A stretch of DNA of 64,000 bases from Cohnella candidum (lineage in GTDB: Bacteria > Bacillota > Bacilli > Paenibacillales > Paenibacillaceae): the NCBI RefSeq assembly GCF_003713065.1, contig NZ_CP033433.1, positions 2,915,001 through 2,979,000 of the forward strand, given 5' to 3'. Below, piece after piece: positions 26,501 through 33,682 of this stretch (the stretch's first letter is position 1; the number at the start of each line of letters is the position of its first letter). The notes under the pieces were generated by a model. The model did not search any database and had not been told where the DNA came from. It worked only from the letters and a program-made list of their open reading frames with translations. The position numbers and the translations under genes are program-made.

Positions 26501-26657
26501 GAGGTACCGAAGACGTTCTCTCCGTTTTGCGGAGCAGATTGTGCGACATTGGCGTTACCGAAGACGGTCTCACCGTCTTGCGAAGCTGGATTGGCGACTT
26601 TGGCGTTACCGAAGACGGTCTCACCGTCTTGCAGGGCAAGCTTAGAGAGTCTAAACC
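26501..26657. repeat. 51-bp minisatellite A (three units)
   Basis: Units are anchored by TACCGAAGACG at 26505, 26556 and 26607, exactly 51 bp apart. Units 2 and 3 contain a perfect 8-bp hairpin (AAGACGGT, loop CTC, ACCGTCTT). Unit 1 keeps the hairpin in plus-strand RNA through a G-U pair (AAGACG with CGTTTT). The period is a multiple of three and several frames are open, but none has a ribosome binding site or codon bias, so I do not call a gene. This and array B fill most of the 590-bp gap between the kinase and the GGDEF/HD-GYP gene; the rest (26343-26500) shows nothing I recognise. Confidence 0.9.
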
Positions 26658-26666
26658 TCTTCAGCA

Positions 26667-26858
26667 GTAAAAAGTAACGTTGCATCCTGGCAGTAGCGTC
26701 CAAGAAGCGCTCCAGCGGTAAAAAGTAACGTTGCATCCCGGCAGTAGCGTCCAAGAAGCGCTCCAGCGGTAAAAATTAACGTTGCATCCCGGCAATGGCG
26801 TCCAGGAGCAGCTGTAGCGGTAAAAATTAACGTTGCGTTGTCGCAATGGCGTTCAAAA
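26667..26858. repeat. 51-bp minisatellite B (three full units and one partial)
   Basis: Units begin with GTAAAAAGTAAC or GTAAAAATTAAC at 26667, 26718, 26769 and 26820, each 51 bp apart, followed by GTTGCATCCCGGCA and GCGTCCAAGAAGCGCTCC in the better copies. The sequence is unrelated to array A but has the same period and starts immediately after it. The last copy is diverged and runs into the terminator of the GGDEF/HD-GYP gene. Confidence 0.9.
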
Positions 26859-26867
26859 TCGGCATGC

Positions 26868-26895
26868 AAAAAAAGAGCAGCCGAGGCTGCTCTTT
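26868..26895 (-). terminator. Terminator of the Sia/GGDEF-HD-GYP operon
   Basis: An 11-bp stem AAAGAGCAGCC/GGCTGCTCTTT with a 3-nt loop, then seven T on the minus strand, directly after the stop at 26901. Confidence 0.88.
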
Positions 26896-26900
26896 CGCGA

Positions 26901-28526
26901 TTATCCGTATGATTCACCGCTCAACCACGCCGAGAAAACTTCCGCGAGACGCGGTTCGAATTGTTTACCGGACGCTTTGCGGATTTCCGCCAACGCTTCG
27001 TCCCGGCTCAAGGCGCGGCGGTGAGGACGCTCGTGCGTCATGGCGTCGTAGGCGTCGACGACGGCGAACAGCCGCGACAGCTCGGGGATTTGATCCTCCC
27101 GAAGCCCGTAAGGATACCCGGAACCGTCCCAGCGTTCGTGCACGGACAGGATCGCTTCGGCCAGCGCCGGCTCTCCCAGCGAGAACGCCAGACGATAGCC
27201 GATTTCGCTGTGCGTCCGCACGATTTCCCATTGCTCCGGAGTCAAATCCCCGCCGTGCCGGAACACGTCCTGCGGGATGGCGATGTTGCCCACGTCATGC
27301 AGGCGGGCGAGCAGCTCGAGCGTGGCGGCTTGCGGCGATTCCGGCGCGATGCCGATGCGCTCCGCCAAGCCCAGCGCGAGCTTGGACACCCTCTCCACGT
27401 GGAGGGGATCCTCGATGCCCCGGTCGTACATCGCTTCCGAAATCTCCCGGATCAGCTTCTTGCGGACCCGGCGGCTTTCGAGCAGCTTCTGCTTGTACAT
27501 TTCCTTCTCGGCTTGCAGGAACAGGCGCGATTCGTCTTCGTCCGGGCCGTTCATCGTCGCGGAACCGACCGCCATGCTGATCTGGATCGGATATGCCGCC
27601 ACGGCTTCGCAAGCTTCCCGAAGCTTGGCGATTTTCTCCGCGCAAGCGTCAGCGTCCGCGCCGGGCAGCAGCACGAGGAACTCGTCGCCGCCCCAGCGCG
27701 AGCACACCGCGTCTTCGCCGAACGCCTGCCGGATGATGCCGCCTGCCCGGGTCAGCATCTCGTCGCCCTGCAAATGCCCGAAAACGTCGTTGACCAGCTT
27801 CAAGCCGTTCATGTCGGCCATCACCATGCTGAGCGGCCGGAACGCGCCGCGCCGGAATTCGGACAGCCACTTGTCCACGTAATTCCGGTTGAACATCCCG
27901 GTGAGCGGGTCATGGGTGCTGAGGAATTCGAGCTGCTCCTTGGACTTGTACTGCTCCGTGATGTCGGTCAGGATGACCATGATCCGGGGCTCGTCCACGG
28001 CAGTAGACATGGCCATCCGCTTGTAGTCGATGCGGATTCGCAGCCCGTCCCGTTCGAACGAGTTGGGCAGACCGTCGGAGTAGCCGACAGGCCGTTCCCC
28101 GTCGCGGTCCTCCAGCATTTGCCCCAGCAGGCGTTCCACCCTCATACGGGTATCCGTGTCTTCCGGCCACAGCAGCTCCGCGAACGGCGCGCCGCCGATT
28201 TTGCGGCCGAAAATCCGCCGGCATTCCGAGCTGTACGGTTTCTGCACCGCCAGGCTCCGGTTGATCGTCAGGAACCCTTGGCCCGCGTTGTCCAGCAAGG
28301 CGGTGAGCTCCATTTCCATCCGGTGCAGCGCCAAACTCTGGGTGTCGCTGATGTGAAGAACCTTGTTCATTTCCTTGAGCAGCTTCTCGTACCGCGCGGC
28401 CAGCCTCTCGTAACCGGGAAGAAGACCGTTTTGCCGATGCTCGGTCGACCGGACTTCCGTCTGGGCGATGCGCAGCGTCTCGCGCTCCTCATGAAACGCT
28501 TCGAAATCCTTGTTCCGTTTGACCAT
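26901..28526 (-). CDS. PAS-like/GGDEF/HD-GYP cyclic-di-GMP enzyme, output of a Sia-type switch
   Basis: A 541-residue cytoplasmic protein. The start ATG 28526 lies just after the SiaA-like stop; an upstream in-frame ATG (28553) overlaps it. The N-terminal coiled coil (about 30-75, with HISDTQSLALHRMEMEL) leads to a PAS-like region (about 75-190). The GGDEF domain is intact (RWGGDEFLVLL), so it should make c-di-GMP. The HD-GYP domain has LLARLHDVGN and GSGYPYGL, so it may also degrade it. Being the last gene after SiaB/SiaC/SiaA homologues, it occupies the place of SiaD, which is a cyclase without HD-GYP. The net activity cannot be predicted. Confidence 0.88.
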   Translation of the reverse strand: MVKRNKDFEAFHEERETLRIAQTEVRSTEHRQNGLLPGYERLAARYEKLLKEMNKVLHISDTQSLALHRMEMELTALLDNAGQGFLTINRSLAVQKPYSSECRRIFGRKIGGAPFAELLWPEDTDTRMRVERLLGQMLEDRDGERPVGYSDGLPNSFERDGLRIRIDYKRMAMSTAVDEPRIMVILTDITEQYKSKEQLEFLSTHDPLTGMFNRNYVDKWLSEFRRGAFRPLSMVMADMNGLKLVNDVFGHLQGDEMLTRAGGIIRQAFGEDAVCSRWGGDEFLVLLPGADADACAEKIAKLREACEAVAAYPIQISMAVGSATMNGPDEDESRLFLQAEKEMYKQKLLESRRVRKKLIREISEAMYDRGIEDPLHVERVSKLALGLAERIGIAPESPQAATLELLARLHDVGNIAIPQDVFRHGGDLTPEQWEIVRTHSEIGYRLAFSLGEPALAEAILSVHERWDGSGYPYGLREDQIPELSRLFAVVDAYDAMTHERPHRRALSRDEALAEIRKASGKQFEPRLAEVFSAWLSGESYG

Positions 28527-28530
28527 GATT

Positions 28531-30378
28531 TCACCGTTCTTTCGTTCCGTCATCCGTTCTCGGCCTGAACGCGAACAAGGTCATGTCGTCGCGCTGCCGC
28601 TCTTGCTCCATGAATGCCGCGATATCCCGTTCAAAATGGTTCCGTTGTTCCGCGAGCGGCGAATCGCCGTACGAGGCCAGCCACTCCAGCAGCGCGGTTT
28701 TCCCGAGAGACAGCTTTTTCGCGCCGCCGTTCTGGTCGGGAATGCCGTCCGTTGCCATGTAGACGACCGTATCGTCTCCGAGTTCGATATCGTGAAGGGA
28801 ATATTCGGCGTCGGCCGGCGTCCGGCGGTAACCGATGCCCGGTTTGTCGCCTTTGATCATCCGCAGCCCGCCGGCATCCTTGACGGCCATCACGATGCCC
28901 GTCCCGGCGTATTGCATGTTCCCGTCCCGCAGGAATACGAGCCCTAAATCGAGACCGTCGTCCGTCGGTCCTTCACGGTCGGTTTGGCCGAGCGTCTCCT
29001 TCAGAAGAACGTTCAGCTTACGGAGCACCTCGGACGGCGACGCATTGTCCTCCTGGTCGGCAATCCGATCCAGCAGCGACACGCTCAGCATGGTCATCAG
29101 GGCTCCCGGCACGCCATGGCCGCTGCAGTCGCCCGCCGCGATCCACTTGACGCCTCCGACCTCCTTTACCCAGTAAAAATCCCCGCCGACGCCGTCCCTT
29201 GGTTTCCAGTAGGTCAGAAACTCGGCGAAATGCTCCCGAAGCGCCTCTTCGGAAGGAAGGACGGACCGCTGGATCCGGTTGGCATAGGCGATGCTTTCCG
29301 TCATTTCGCGGTTTTTGTCCGCGAGCGCCTGGGTTCTGTCCTCCACCATGCTTTCCAGTTCCTCGTTGAGCCGGAGCGCGCGCTTGTATGGATCGGCCAT
29401 GCGGCGGGACACGTAAGTGAAAAAATAGATGCTGAGAATCAGCGACAGCACGACGGCCACGGTCGTGCTTTGCTTGATCGAGCCCAGGAAACCCGTCGTT
29501 TGGCTTCTCGGGATCTGTACGAGCAGCCGCATGTCCGCCGACGCGATCGGATAGCTGATCATGTCCATACGGCCGCCAGACAAGTCTTCCGCTTCGAAGA
29601 CTCGTTCCCGGTCCGCAGGGCTTCGGTTCCATTCCTGCAAGGCCGCTGCCGTCAGATGCTCGGACAGTTTCGTTCCGGTATCCGCATAATCGGCCGAAAG
29701 ATGGATCGTGCCGTCTCCGCCGACCATCCACAGCCGGCTGCCTTCGACGAGCCGATAGTCGGCGAAATCTTCGGACAGCTTCTTCAGGGACAATCCGACG
29801 CCGGCGATGCCGAGCGGTCGGTCCGGCTCCCCGATCAAGACGTTGACGAAAACGAACGTGTCCTTGCGGGCGCTGTTCGAATCCACGACGACATCCGTCT
29901 TCTTGCCGGAAGCGATCGTATTGAAAAACCACTTGTCATCCGGGTCGCTTTCGCTGACGGTATCGATCACCTTTCCGGATTCCGCCCAATAATGGTGCGT
30001 TGCGGCGCTCACGACAAAGGAGTTGGTATAATCGTAATCCCTGGGGATCGAGGCGAGAACTTGCTTCACGAGCATGCCCAGCCGTTCGTCCTTCTCCCCG
30101 CCCGCGACCCATTCCCGCACGGCGGGGTCGTCCGCCACGATCCGCGACGTCTCCATCGCCCGGTCGATGCGGCCTTCTACTTGGCTCGCGATCGATCGCG
30201 CGATGAAAGACAGGTCGCTCGTCTTCAGCTTGCGGATAACTTCCTTCTGCGTCATTCGGTAGGACATGAATCCGATTAAGGAAGTCGTCAGCACGATCAG
30301 GGCGGAAGCCAGGATGACGACCTTCCACACGCTTCCGTCGTAAAGCGATCGATGCCGGTTGTCTTTCGGCGAGCTCAT
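28531..30378 (-). CDS. siaA: SpoIIE-family (PP2C-like) phosphatase with extracellular Cache sensor, SiaA-like
   Basis: The 615-residue membrane protein starts at ATG 30378, 8 nt after GGAG; the longer frame upstream overlaps the SiaC gene and is not real. It has a transmembrane helix (about 17-37), a periplasm-facing dCache region (about 40-275), a second helix (about 280-300), then a HAMP/coiled-coil linker and a PPM phosphatase domain (NRIQRSVLPS, GVGGDFYWV, AAGDCSGHGVPGALMTM). In Pseudomonas, SiaA dephosphorylates SiaC in response to an external signal, which allows SiaC to stimulate the cyclase SiaD. The same wiring is inferred here from gene order. Confidence 0.85.
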   Translation of the reverse strand: MSSPKDNRHRSLYDGSVWKVVILASALIVLTTSLIGFMSYRMTQKEVIRKLKTSDLSFIARSIASQVEGRIDRAMETSRIVADDPAVREWVAGGEKDERLGMLVKQVLASIPRDYDYTNSFVVSAATHHYWAESGKVIDTVSESDPDDKWFFNTIASGKKTDVVVDSNSARKDTFVFVNVLIGEPDRPLGIAGVGLSLKKLSEDFADYRLVEGSRLWMVGGDGTIHLSADYADTGTKLSEHLTAAALQEWNRSPADRERVFEAEDLSGGRMDMISYPIASADMRLLVQIPRSQTTGFLGSIKQSTTVAVVLSLILSIYFFTYVSRRMADPYKRALRLNEELESMVEDRTQALADKNREMTESIAYANRIQRSVLPSEEALREHFAEFLTYWKPRDGVGGDFYWVKEVGGVKWIAAGDCSGHGVPGALMTMLSVSLLDRIADQEDNASPSEVLRKLNVLLKETLGQTDREGPTDDGLDLGLVFLRDGNMQYAGTGIVMAVKDAGGLRMIKGDKPGIGYRRTPADAEYSLHDIELGDDTVVYMATDGIPDQNGGAKKLSLGKTALLEWLASYGDSPLAEQRNHFERDIAAFMEQERQRDDMTLFAFRPRTDDGTKER

Positions 30379-30383
30379 GTCGG

Positions 30384-30782
30384 TTACTCCGCGGCTTTCG
30401 GCACGATTTCGAAGGGAAGGACAAGGTCCTCCTTGAATTCTTCGGCACACTCGAGTTCGCTCTCGTTCTCTTCGTCGTACAGCCAGCGAACCGATACCCG
30501 CTTCCCTTCCTTGAACGCCCCGTCCAGCTTCTCCAGGAACATGAGGAAGCATTTGGTGCTCGTCGTATTGATATAGGGAAGCTGGAGCTCGATTTCGACG
30601 GTCGTCTCCGCCGTCAGCTCCGCCAAGTATTCGTCCAGCCACTTCAACAGCGGTTCATAAAACGCGAACGCGTTTTCCGGATAGGATTGGCCTCGGATCG
30701 CGAGAATATGGCGCTCGGGATCGAACCGCACCTCCGGCGTGCTTCTCGTTCCTTCGATTTGGATGTGCCGGATGCTGCCCAT
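30384..30782 (-). CDS. siaC: SiaC-family regulatory phosphoprotein (DUF1987)
   Basis: A 132-residue protein matching the DUF1987/SiaC pattern: RSTPEVRFDPE near residue 13, GQSYPENAFAFYEPLLKWL at about 31-49, and PYINTTSTKCFLMFLE at about 69-84. The NTTSTK stretch (about T74/S75) corresponds to the residue phosphorylated by SiaB in characterised systems. Unphosphorylated SiaC binds and activates the diguanylate cyclase. The gene stops 5 bp before the phosphatase gene and starts 2 bp after the SiaB gene, a tight operon. Confidence 0.88.
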   Translation of the reverse strand: MGSIRHIQIEGTRSTPEVRFDPERHILAIRGQSYPENAFAFYEPLLKWLDEYLAELTAETTVEIELQLPYINTTSTKCFLMFLEKLDGAFKEGKRVSVRWLYDEENESELECAEEFKEDLVLPFEIVPKAAE

Positions 30783-30784
30783 TG

Positions 30785-31357
30785 CTACACGACCGCCTTT
30801 AACGTGAAAAATGAGAGGTTGCCTTCCGCCGGGGTGACGGAGTACTGAAGGGCATGCGAGGATTTGCGGGCCATGTCGATCAAGCCGACGCCCGCGCCGA
30901 ATTCGGGTTCGCTCCGCTTCAACCGGTCCTTGTACAACGTTTTAAGCTCGTCTTTGTTCAATCCGGAAAGCTCGTCGATGCGCGCGGTCAGCACCTCCAA
31001 ATCCGGCCCTTCGACCAGATTGCCCGCACAGATGTAGCTGCCCTGGCCGTCCTTGCCGATCGTAATGATGCTCGATTGCACGATCTTGTCGTAAAACGGG
31101 GAATCCGTCTTGGCGGTTCCGTAATTTTTGATGTTCTGGGTGAGCTCGATGAAAATCGAGAAAATGTGAAAAATCTCGTTTTTCGGGCGGTTCTCCGATT
31201 CCAGGTAGGTTTTGACGGCTTCGCCGTACTCTTCGATCAATTGCTGCGACAAACGGCCTGAAAAACTAATCAGGATGCCGTTGCGCCGCAGCAGGGTCTG
31301 CACGTCCAGCAGATTTTTGTCGATCAAGCGCCACACTTCCTCTGCGTCATGTTTCAA
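30785..31357 (-). CDS. siaB: SiaB-family protein kinase (DUF6272)
   Basis: This 190-residue protein has the features of SiaB kinases: FSIFIELTQNIKNYG (N-box-like, about 66-80) and FGAGVGLIDMARKSS (about 153-167), within a GHKL-like fold. It should phosphorylate SiaC and so oppose the phosphatase. The reported start is TTG 31357, which lacks a ribosome binding site. In-frame GTG 31336 or TTG 31327 (with GAGGAA upstream) are alternatives, so the first 10 residues are uncertain. First gene of the Sia cluster. Confidence 0.82.
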   Translation of the reverse strand: MKHDAEEVWRLIDKNLLDVQTLLRRNGILISFSGRLSQQLIEEYGEAVKTYLESENRPKNEIFHIFSIFIELTQNIKNYGTAKTDSPFYDKIVQSSIITIGKDGQGSYICAGNLVEGPDLEVLTARIDELSGLNKDELKTLYKDRLKRSEPEFGAGVGLIDMARKSSHALQYSVTPAEGNLSFFTLKAVV

Positions 31358-31397
31358 ACGTGTCCGAACAGGGTATAGTCAAAACCCATTTTTTCTC

Positions 31398-31403
31398 ATT
31401 ATA
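31398..31403 (-). promoter_or_regulatory. Probable -10 box of the Sia operon
   Basis: A perfect TATAAT on the minus strand about 40 bp before the SiaB start. The -35 is weak. An imperfect inverted repeat (TTGTCCGAAA and TGTTCGGACA) brackets the transcription start. Confidence 0.45.
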
Positions 31404-31461
31404 CCATCCATTTCGGACAAGCAAAGACATAGAACGACAATTTCTTCGCCGCTTTGACGCT

Positions 31462-32580
31462 TTAATCCACATCTTCGTCATAAATCGCGCGCTTGCCCGC
31501 GACGCGTTCTTTTTTGCGGGTTTGACCGGACTTGCCGTCCGCGGAGCGCTGCCGCCTTCCCGCCGCGGAAGACTCCTTGCGCGCCAGCCTCGCAAGTTCC
31601 CGCTCGGTTTTACCGTAGTTGGCGTAACGCTTGGCGTCCAGCTCGCCCGTTTCCAGCGCTTCCCGTACGGCGCAGCCGGCTTCCGAGCGATGCGTGCAAT
31701 CGCGGAAGCGGCAGCGGAGCGCCAACTCGGCGATGTCGGAGAACGCTTCCTGCCAGCCGTCCTGCGCGTCCCAGAGCTGGAGCTCGCGCATGCCCGGCGT
31801 ATCCATCAGCAGGGCGCCGGAAGGCAGCAGAAACAGCTCGCGGTGCGTCGTCGTGTGGCGGCCTCTCGCGTCATCTTCGCGGATGCCCTGCACCCGCTGA
31901 ACCGCTTCATCCGCCAGCCAATTGAGCAAGGTGGATTTGCCGACCCCTGACATCCCGGTCACCGCGACCGTTCGGCCCGGCTGCAGGTACGGAAGCAGCT
32001 TCTCCTTGCCTTCGTTCTCCGCCGCGCTGACCGCATGGACCGGCACGCCGGGCGCGATCGCTTCGACCTGCGCTTCTTTCTCTTCCGGATCCGCGCACAG
32101 GTCGGCTTTCGTAAGCAGCACCACGGGCTGGGCTCCGCTCTCCCAAGCCATGACCAAGTAACGTTCGATCCTGCGCAGGTTGAAGTCCTCGTTCAGCGCG
32201 TTGACGATGAACAGGTAGTCGATGTTCGTCCCGATCACCTGCTCTTCGTCACGGCTGCCCGCCGCCCGGCGGGTCATGGCGGAGCGGCGCGGCAGCACGG
32301 CATGCAGGGCGGCACGGTCTTCGCCGGACAGCTCCGCGGCCACCCAGTCCCCGACGGCGGGAAACTCGCTTTTGGCGGAGGCGCGGAACTCGAATTTGCC
32401 CGTGACCTCAGCCAGCCGCTCACCGGTTTCGGTGACGACGCGGTAGGCGTGGGAGAACTGGGCGGTCACGCGGGCGGGACGCAGGTTCGCGTTCGCCGCG
32501 AATTCTTTCTGTTGCCACAGCGACTCCCAATGGCCGTTCCAGCCGTAATTCTGAAGGTAATTTTGATTTTCAACGTTCAT
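31462..32580 (-). CDS. rsgA: Ribosome small subunit-dependent GTPase RsgA
   Basis: A 372-residue circularly permuted GTPase that checks late 30S maturation. Motif order is permuted: G4 (LLTKADL) comes before G1 (GMSGVGKSTLLN) and G3 (DTPGMREL). The zinc knuckle CRFRDCTHRSEAGC is at about residues 296-309. The N-terminal OB-like domain starts MNVENQNYLQNYGWNGHW. It is longer than the YloQ form usually linked to prkC, with a basic Arg/Lys-rich tail, so it may be a second, paralogous RsgA. Ribosome binding site AAAGGGG. Confidence 0.9.
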   Translation of the reverse strand: MNVENQNYLQNYGWNGHWESLWQQKEFAANANLRPARVTAQFSHAYRVVTETGERLAEVTGKFEFRASAKSEFPAVGDWVAAELSGEDRAALHAVLPRRSAMTRRAAGSRDEEQVIGTNIDYLFIVNALNEDFNLRRIERYLVMAWESGAQPVVLLTKADLCADPEEKEAQVEAIAPGVPVHAVSAAENEGKEKLLPYLQPGRTVAVTGMSGVGKSTLLNWLADEAVQRVQGIREDDARGRHTTTHRELFLLPSGALLMDTPGMRELQLWDAQDGWQEAFSDIAELALRCRFRDCTHRSEAGCAVREALETGELDAKRYANYGKTERELARLARKESSAAGRRQRSADGKSGQTRKKERVAGKRAIYDEDVD

Positions 32581-32590
32581 GCGATAACCC

Positions 32591-32626
32591 CTTTGGTTGG
32601 TTTGGTTGGTTAAGTTGGTTTGGTCT
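32591..32626. repeat. Short TTGG/TTTGG repeat in the rsgA leader
   Basis: About five repeats of TTGGT or TTTGGT lie directly before the rsgA ribosome binding site. On the minus strand this is AACCAACC-rich, unstructured leader sequence. Confidence 0.6.
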
Positions 32627-32756
32627 CATTTTCAGCAGCTTGCATTTCTCGTGAACTGGATAAACTCGCGTCTATTCGGCTTGATTTCGGCTCCCGGGTG
32701 ATTAACGCATGTTGGACTGGAGGTTTTCCAGCTCGCTGCGTTGATTTTCGGACAAC

Positions 32757-32788
32757 AAAAAACCGCAGGGAAAGAACCCCCTGCGGTT
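32757..32788 (-). terminator. Second tandem terminator after the 26-residue peptide gene
   Basis: A 10-bp stem AACCGCAGGG/CCCTGCGGTT with an 8-nt loop, then a six-T run on the minus strand. Confidence 0.88.
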
Positions 32789-32798
32789 GGCGCTGCCA

Positions 32799-32836
32799 TA
32801 AAAAAACCGCGGGAGACCGTCCGGTCTCCCGCGGTT
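32799..32836 (-). terminator. First tandem terminator after the 26-residue peptide gene
   Basis: A perfect 14-bp stem AACCGCGGGAGACC with its complement and a 4-nt loop, then seven T on the minus strand. It begins 7 bp after the peptide stop codon. Confidence 0.9.
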
Positions 32837-32842
32837 CGCGTA

Positions 32843-32923
32843 TTACTTGCGAACCGAAGCCGATGAGACCGATGCATATGCCGTTTGACGCGCTGCGGCA
32901 ATCGAAATGGAAATGGACATCAT
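32843..32923 (-). CDS. 26-residue Ser/Ala-rich peptide of unknown function
   Basis: The ORF begins MMSISISIAAARQTAYASVS and ends SASVRK. It has a full AAGGAGG site 10 nt upstream, a textbook promoter (TTGACT-N17-TATAAT, 32986-32958) and two strong terminators, so a dedicated transcript of about 190 nt is almost certain. The peptide is basic at the end and has an amphipathic, Ser-rich middle, but no transmembrane stretch or Cys. An alternative frame from ATG 32930 runs on through both terminators and is unlikely. I do not recognise the family. The transcript could instead act mainly as a small RNA. Confidence 0.65.
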   Translation of the reverse strand: MMSISISIAAARQTAYASVSSASVRK

Positions 32924-32957
32924 ATGACATCAGCCTCCTTGGAATAAGATGTAAGTA

Positions 32958-32986
32958 ATTATAGCGGCCCTTCGGACCCCAGTCAA
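32958..32986 (-). promoter_or_regulatory. Strong sigma-A promoter of the small peptide gene
   Basis: TTGACT (32986-32981), a 17-bp spacer and TATAAT (32963-32958), about 25 bp before the AAGGAGG site. Confidence 0.85.
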
Positions 32987-33011
32987 GCGGCGAAAGCCCA
33001 TCGCCCGGCCG

Positions 33012-33593
33012 TCAATCCTTGTCGACGAGCCCGCGTTGAAAATAGCCTTCCAGCGTTTCGGTGATCCGCGAAACGGTATCCGCCAAATCGTAATTGCCGT
33101 AAGTATGCTCACAGGATGAGCGGTAAGCCAATTCTTCGTCGTATCTCCGCATGCGATTCGCGATGACGTCCGCGGACAATCCCAGGTCCCGGTGCCGGTC
33201 CTCCAGCGTCCGCCGGTCGGCGTACAGGAAAAGCCGGATGGCGAGGTTTCCGTAAAGCTCCTTGATCCGTTCGGCGCCTTCCCGGTTCAGGATCAGGTAA
33301 ACGCATCCGTTGTCGCGAAGGCCCGCTTCCACGTCCGACCGGCGGATGCCGTAAAATTCCCCGTCGATCTCGACGCTTTCCAGAAACTCTCCTTCCATCT
33401 CCCGGTAGACGTCCTTCGTGACGAAATGGTAGTCCTGTCCGTTCACTTCCCCTTGGCGCGGCTTCCGGGTGACGTAGGAAAGCACCTTTTCCATGCCGAA
33501 AGTCTGCCCGACCGCTTCCGCAACCGACTTGCGTCCGGAACCGTCGGGACCCGTAAAGACGATAATCCGATCCTGCCCGCTCCGCTCGTGCAT
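33012..33593 (-). CDS. Guanylate-kinase-like P-loop protein
   Basis: A 193-residue protein with a P-loop variant GPDGSGRKS (residues 15-23), and the GMP-kinase-like stretch SYVTRKPRQGEVNGQDYHFVT, which matches the substrate loop of guanylate kinases (TRxxRxGExxGxxYxF). It also has an arginine-containing lid region (RHRDLGLSADVIANRMRRYDEE). It is not in the usual gmk context, so it may be a paralogue with a different role. The gene ends before the peptide promoter. Start ATG after GGGGA. Confidence 0.75.
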   Translation of the reverse strand: MHERSGQDRIIVFTGPDGSGRKSVAEAVGQTFGMEKVLSYVTRKPRQGEVNGQDYHFVTKDVYREMEGEFLESVEIDGEFYGIRRSDVEAGLRDNGCVYLILNREGAERIKELYGNLAIRLFLYADRRTLEDRHRDLGLSADVIANRMRRYDEELAYRSSCEHTYGNYDLADTVSRITETLEGYFQRGLVDKD

Positions 33594-33682
33594 CGAATCA
33601 GTCCCCTGTCCCGTAAAATTGTCAGACTATTTCCAGCATAGCCGGGGGGACGCGAAACTGTCAACGATTTCCTGTAACGGTT

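Noticed and set aside
26501-26858. CRISPR-like appearance of the 51-bp arrays
   Set aside because: There are no unique spacers between constant repeats; the whole 51-bp unit repeats, and no cas genes are near.
26396-26917. Several short open frames through the 51-bp arrays with 17-residue repeats
   Set aside because: The period is a multiple of three, so open frames arise on both strands. None has a ribosome binding site or clear promoter.
26670-28568. Plus-strand frames of up to 535 codons opposite the GGDEF/HD-GYP gene
   Set aside because: They are shadows of the coding strand without motifs or start signals.
31351-31376. Sigma-B-like promoter GTTT-N16-GGGTAT on the plus strand
   Set aside because: It points into the antisense strand of rsgA with no plus-strand gene to serve, so it is probably chance.
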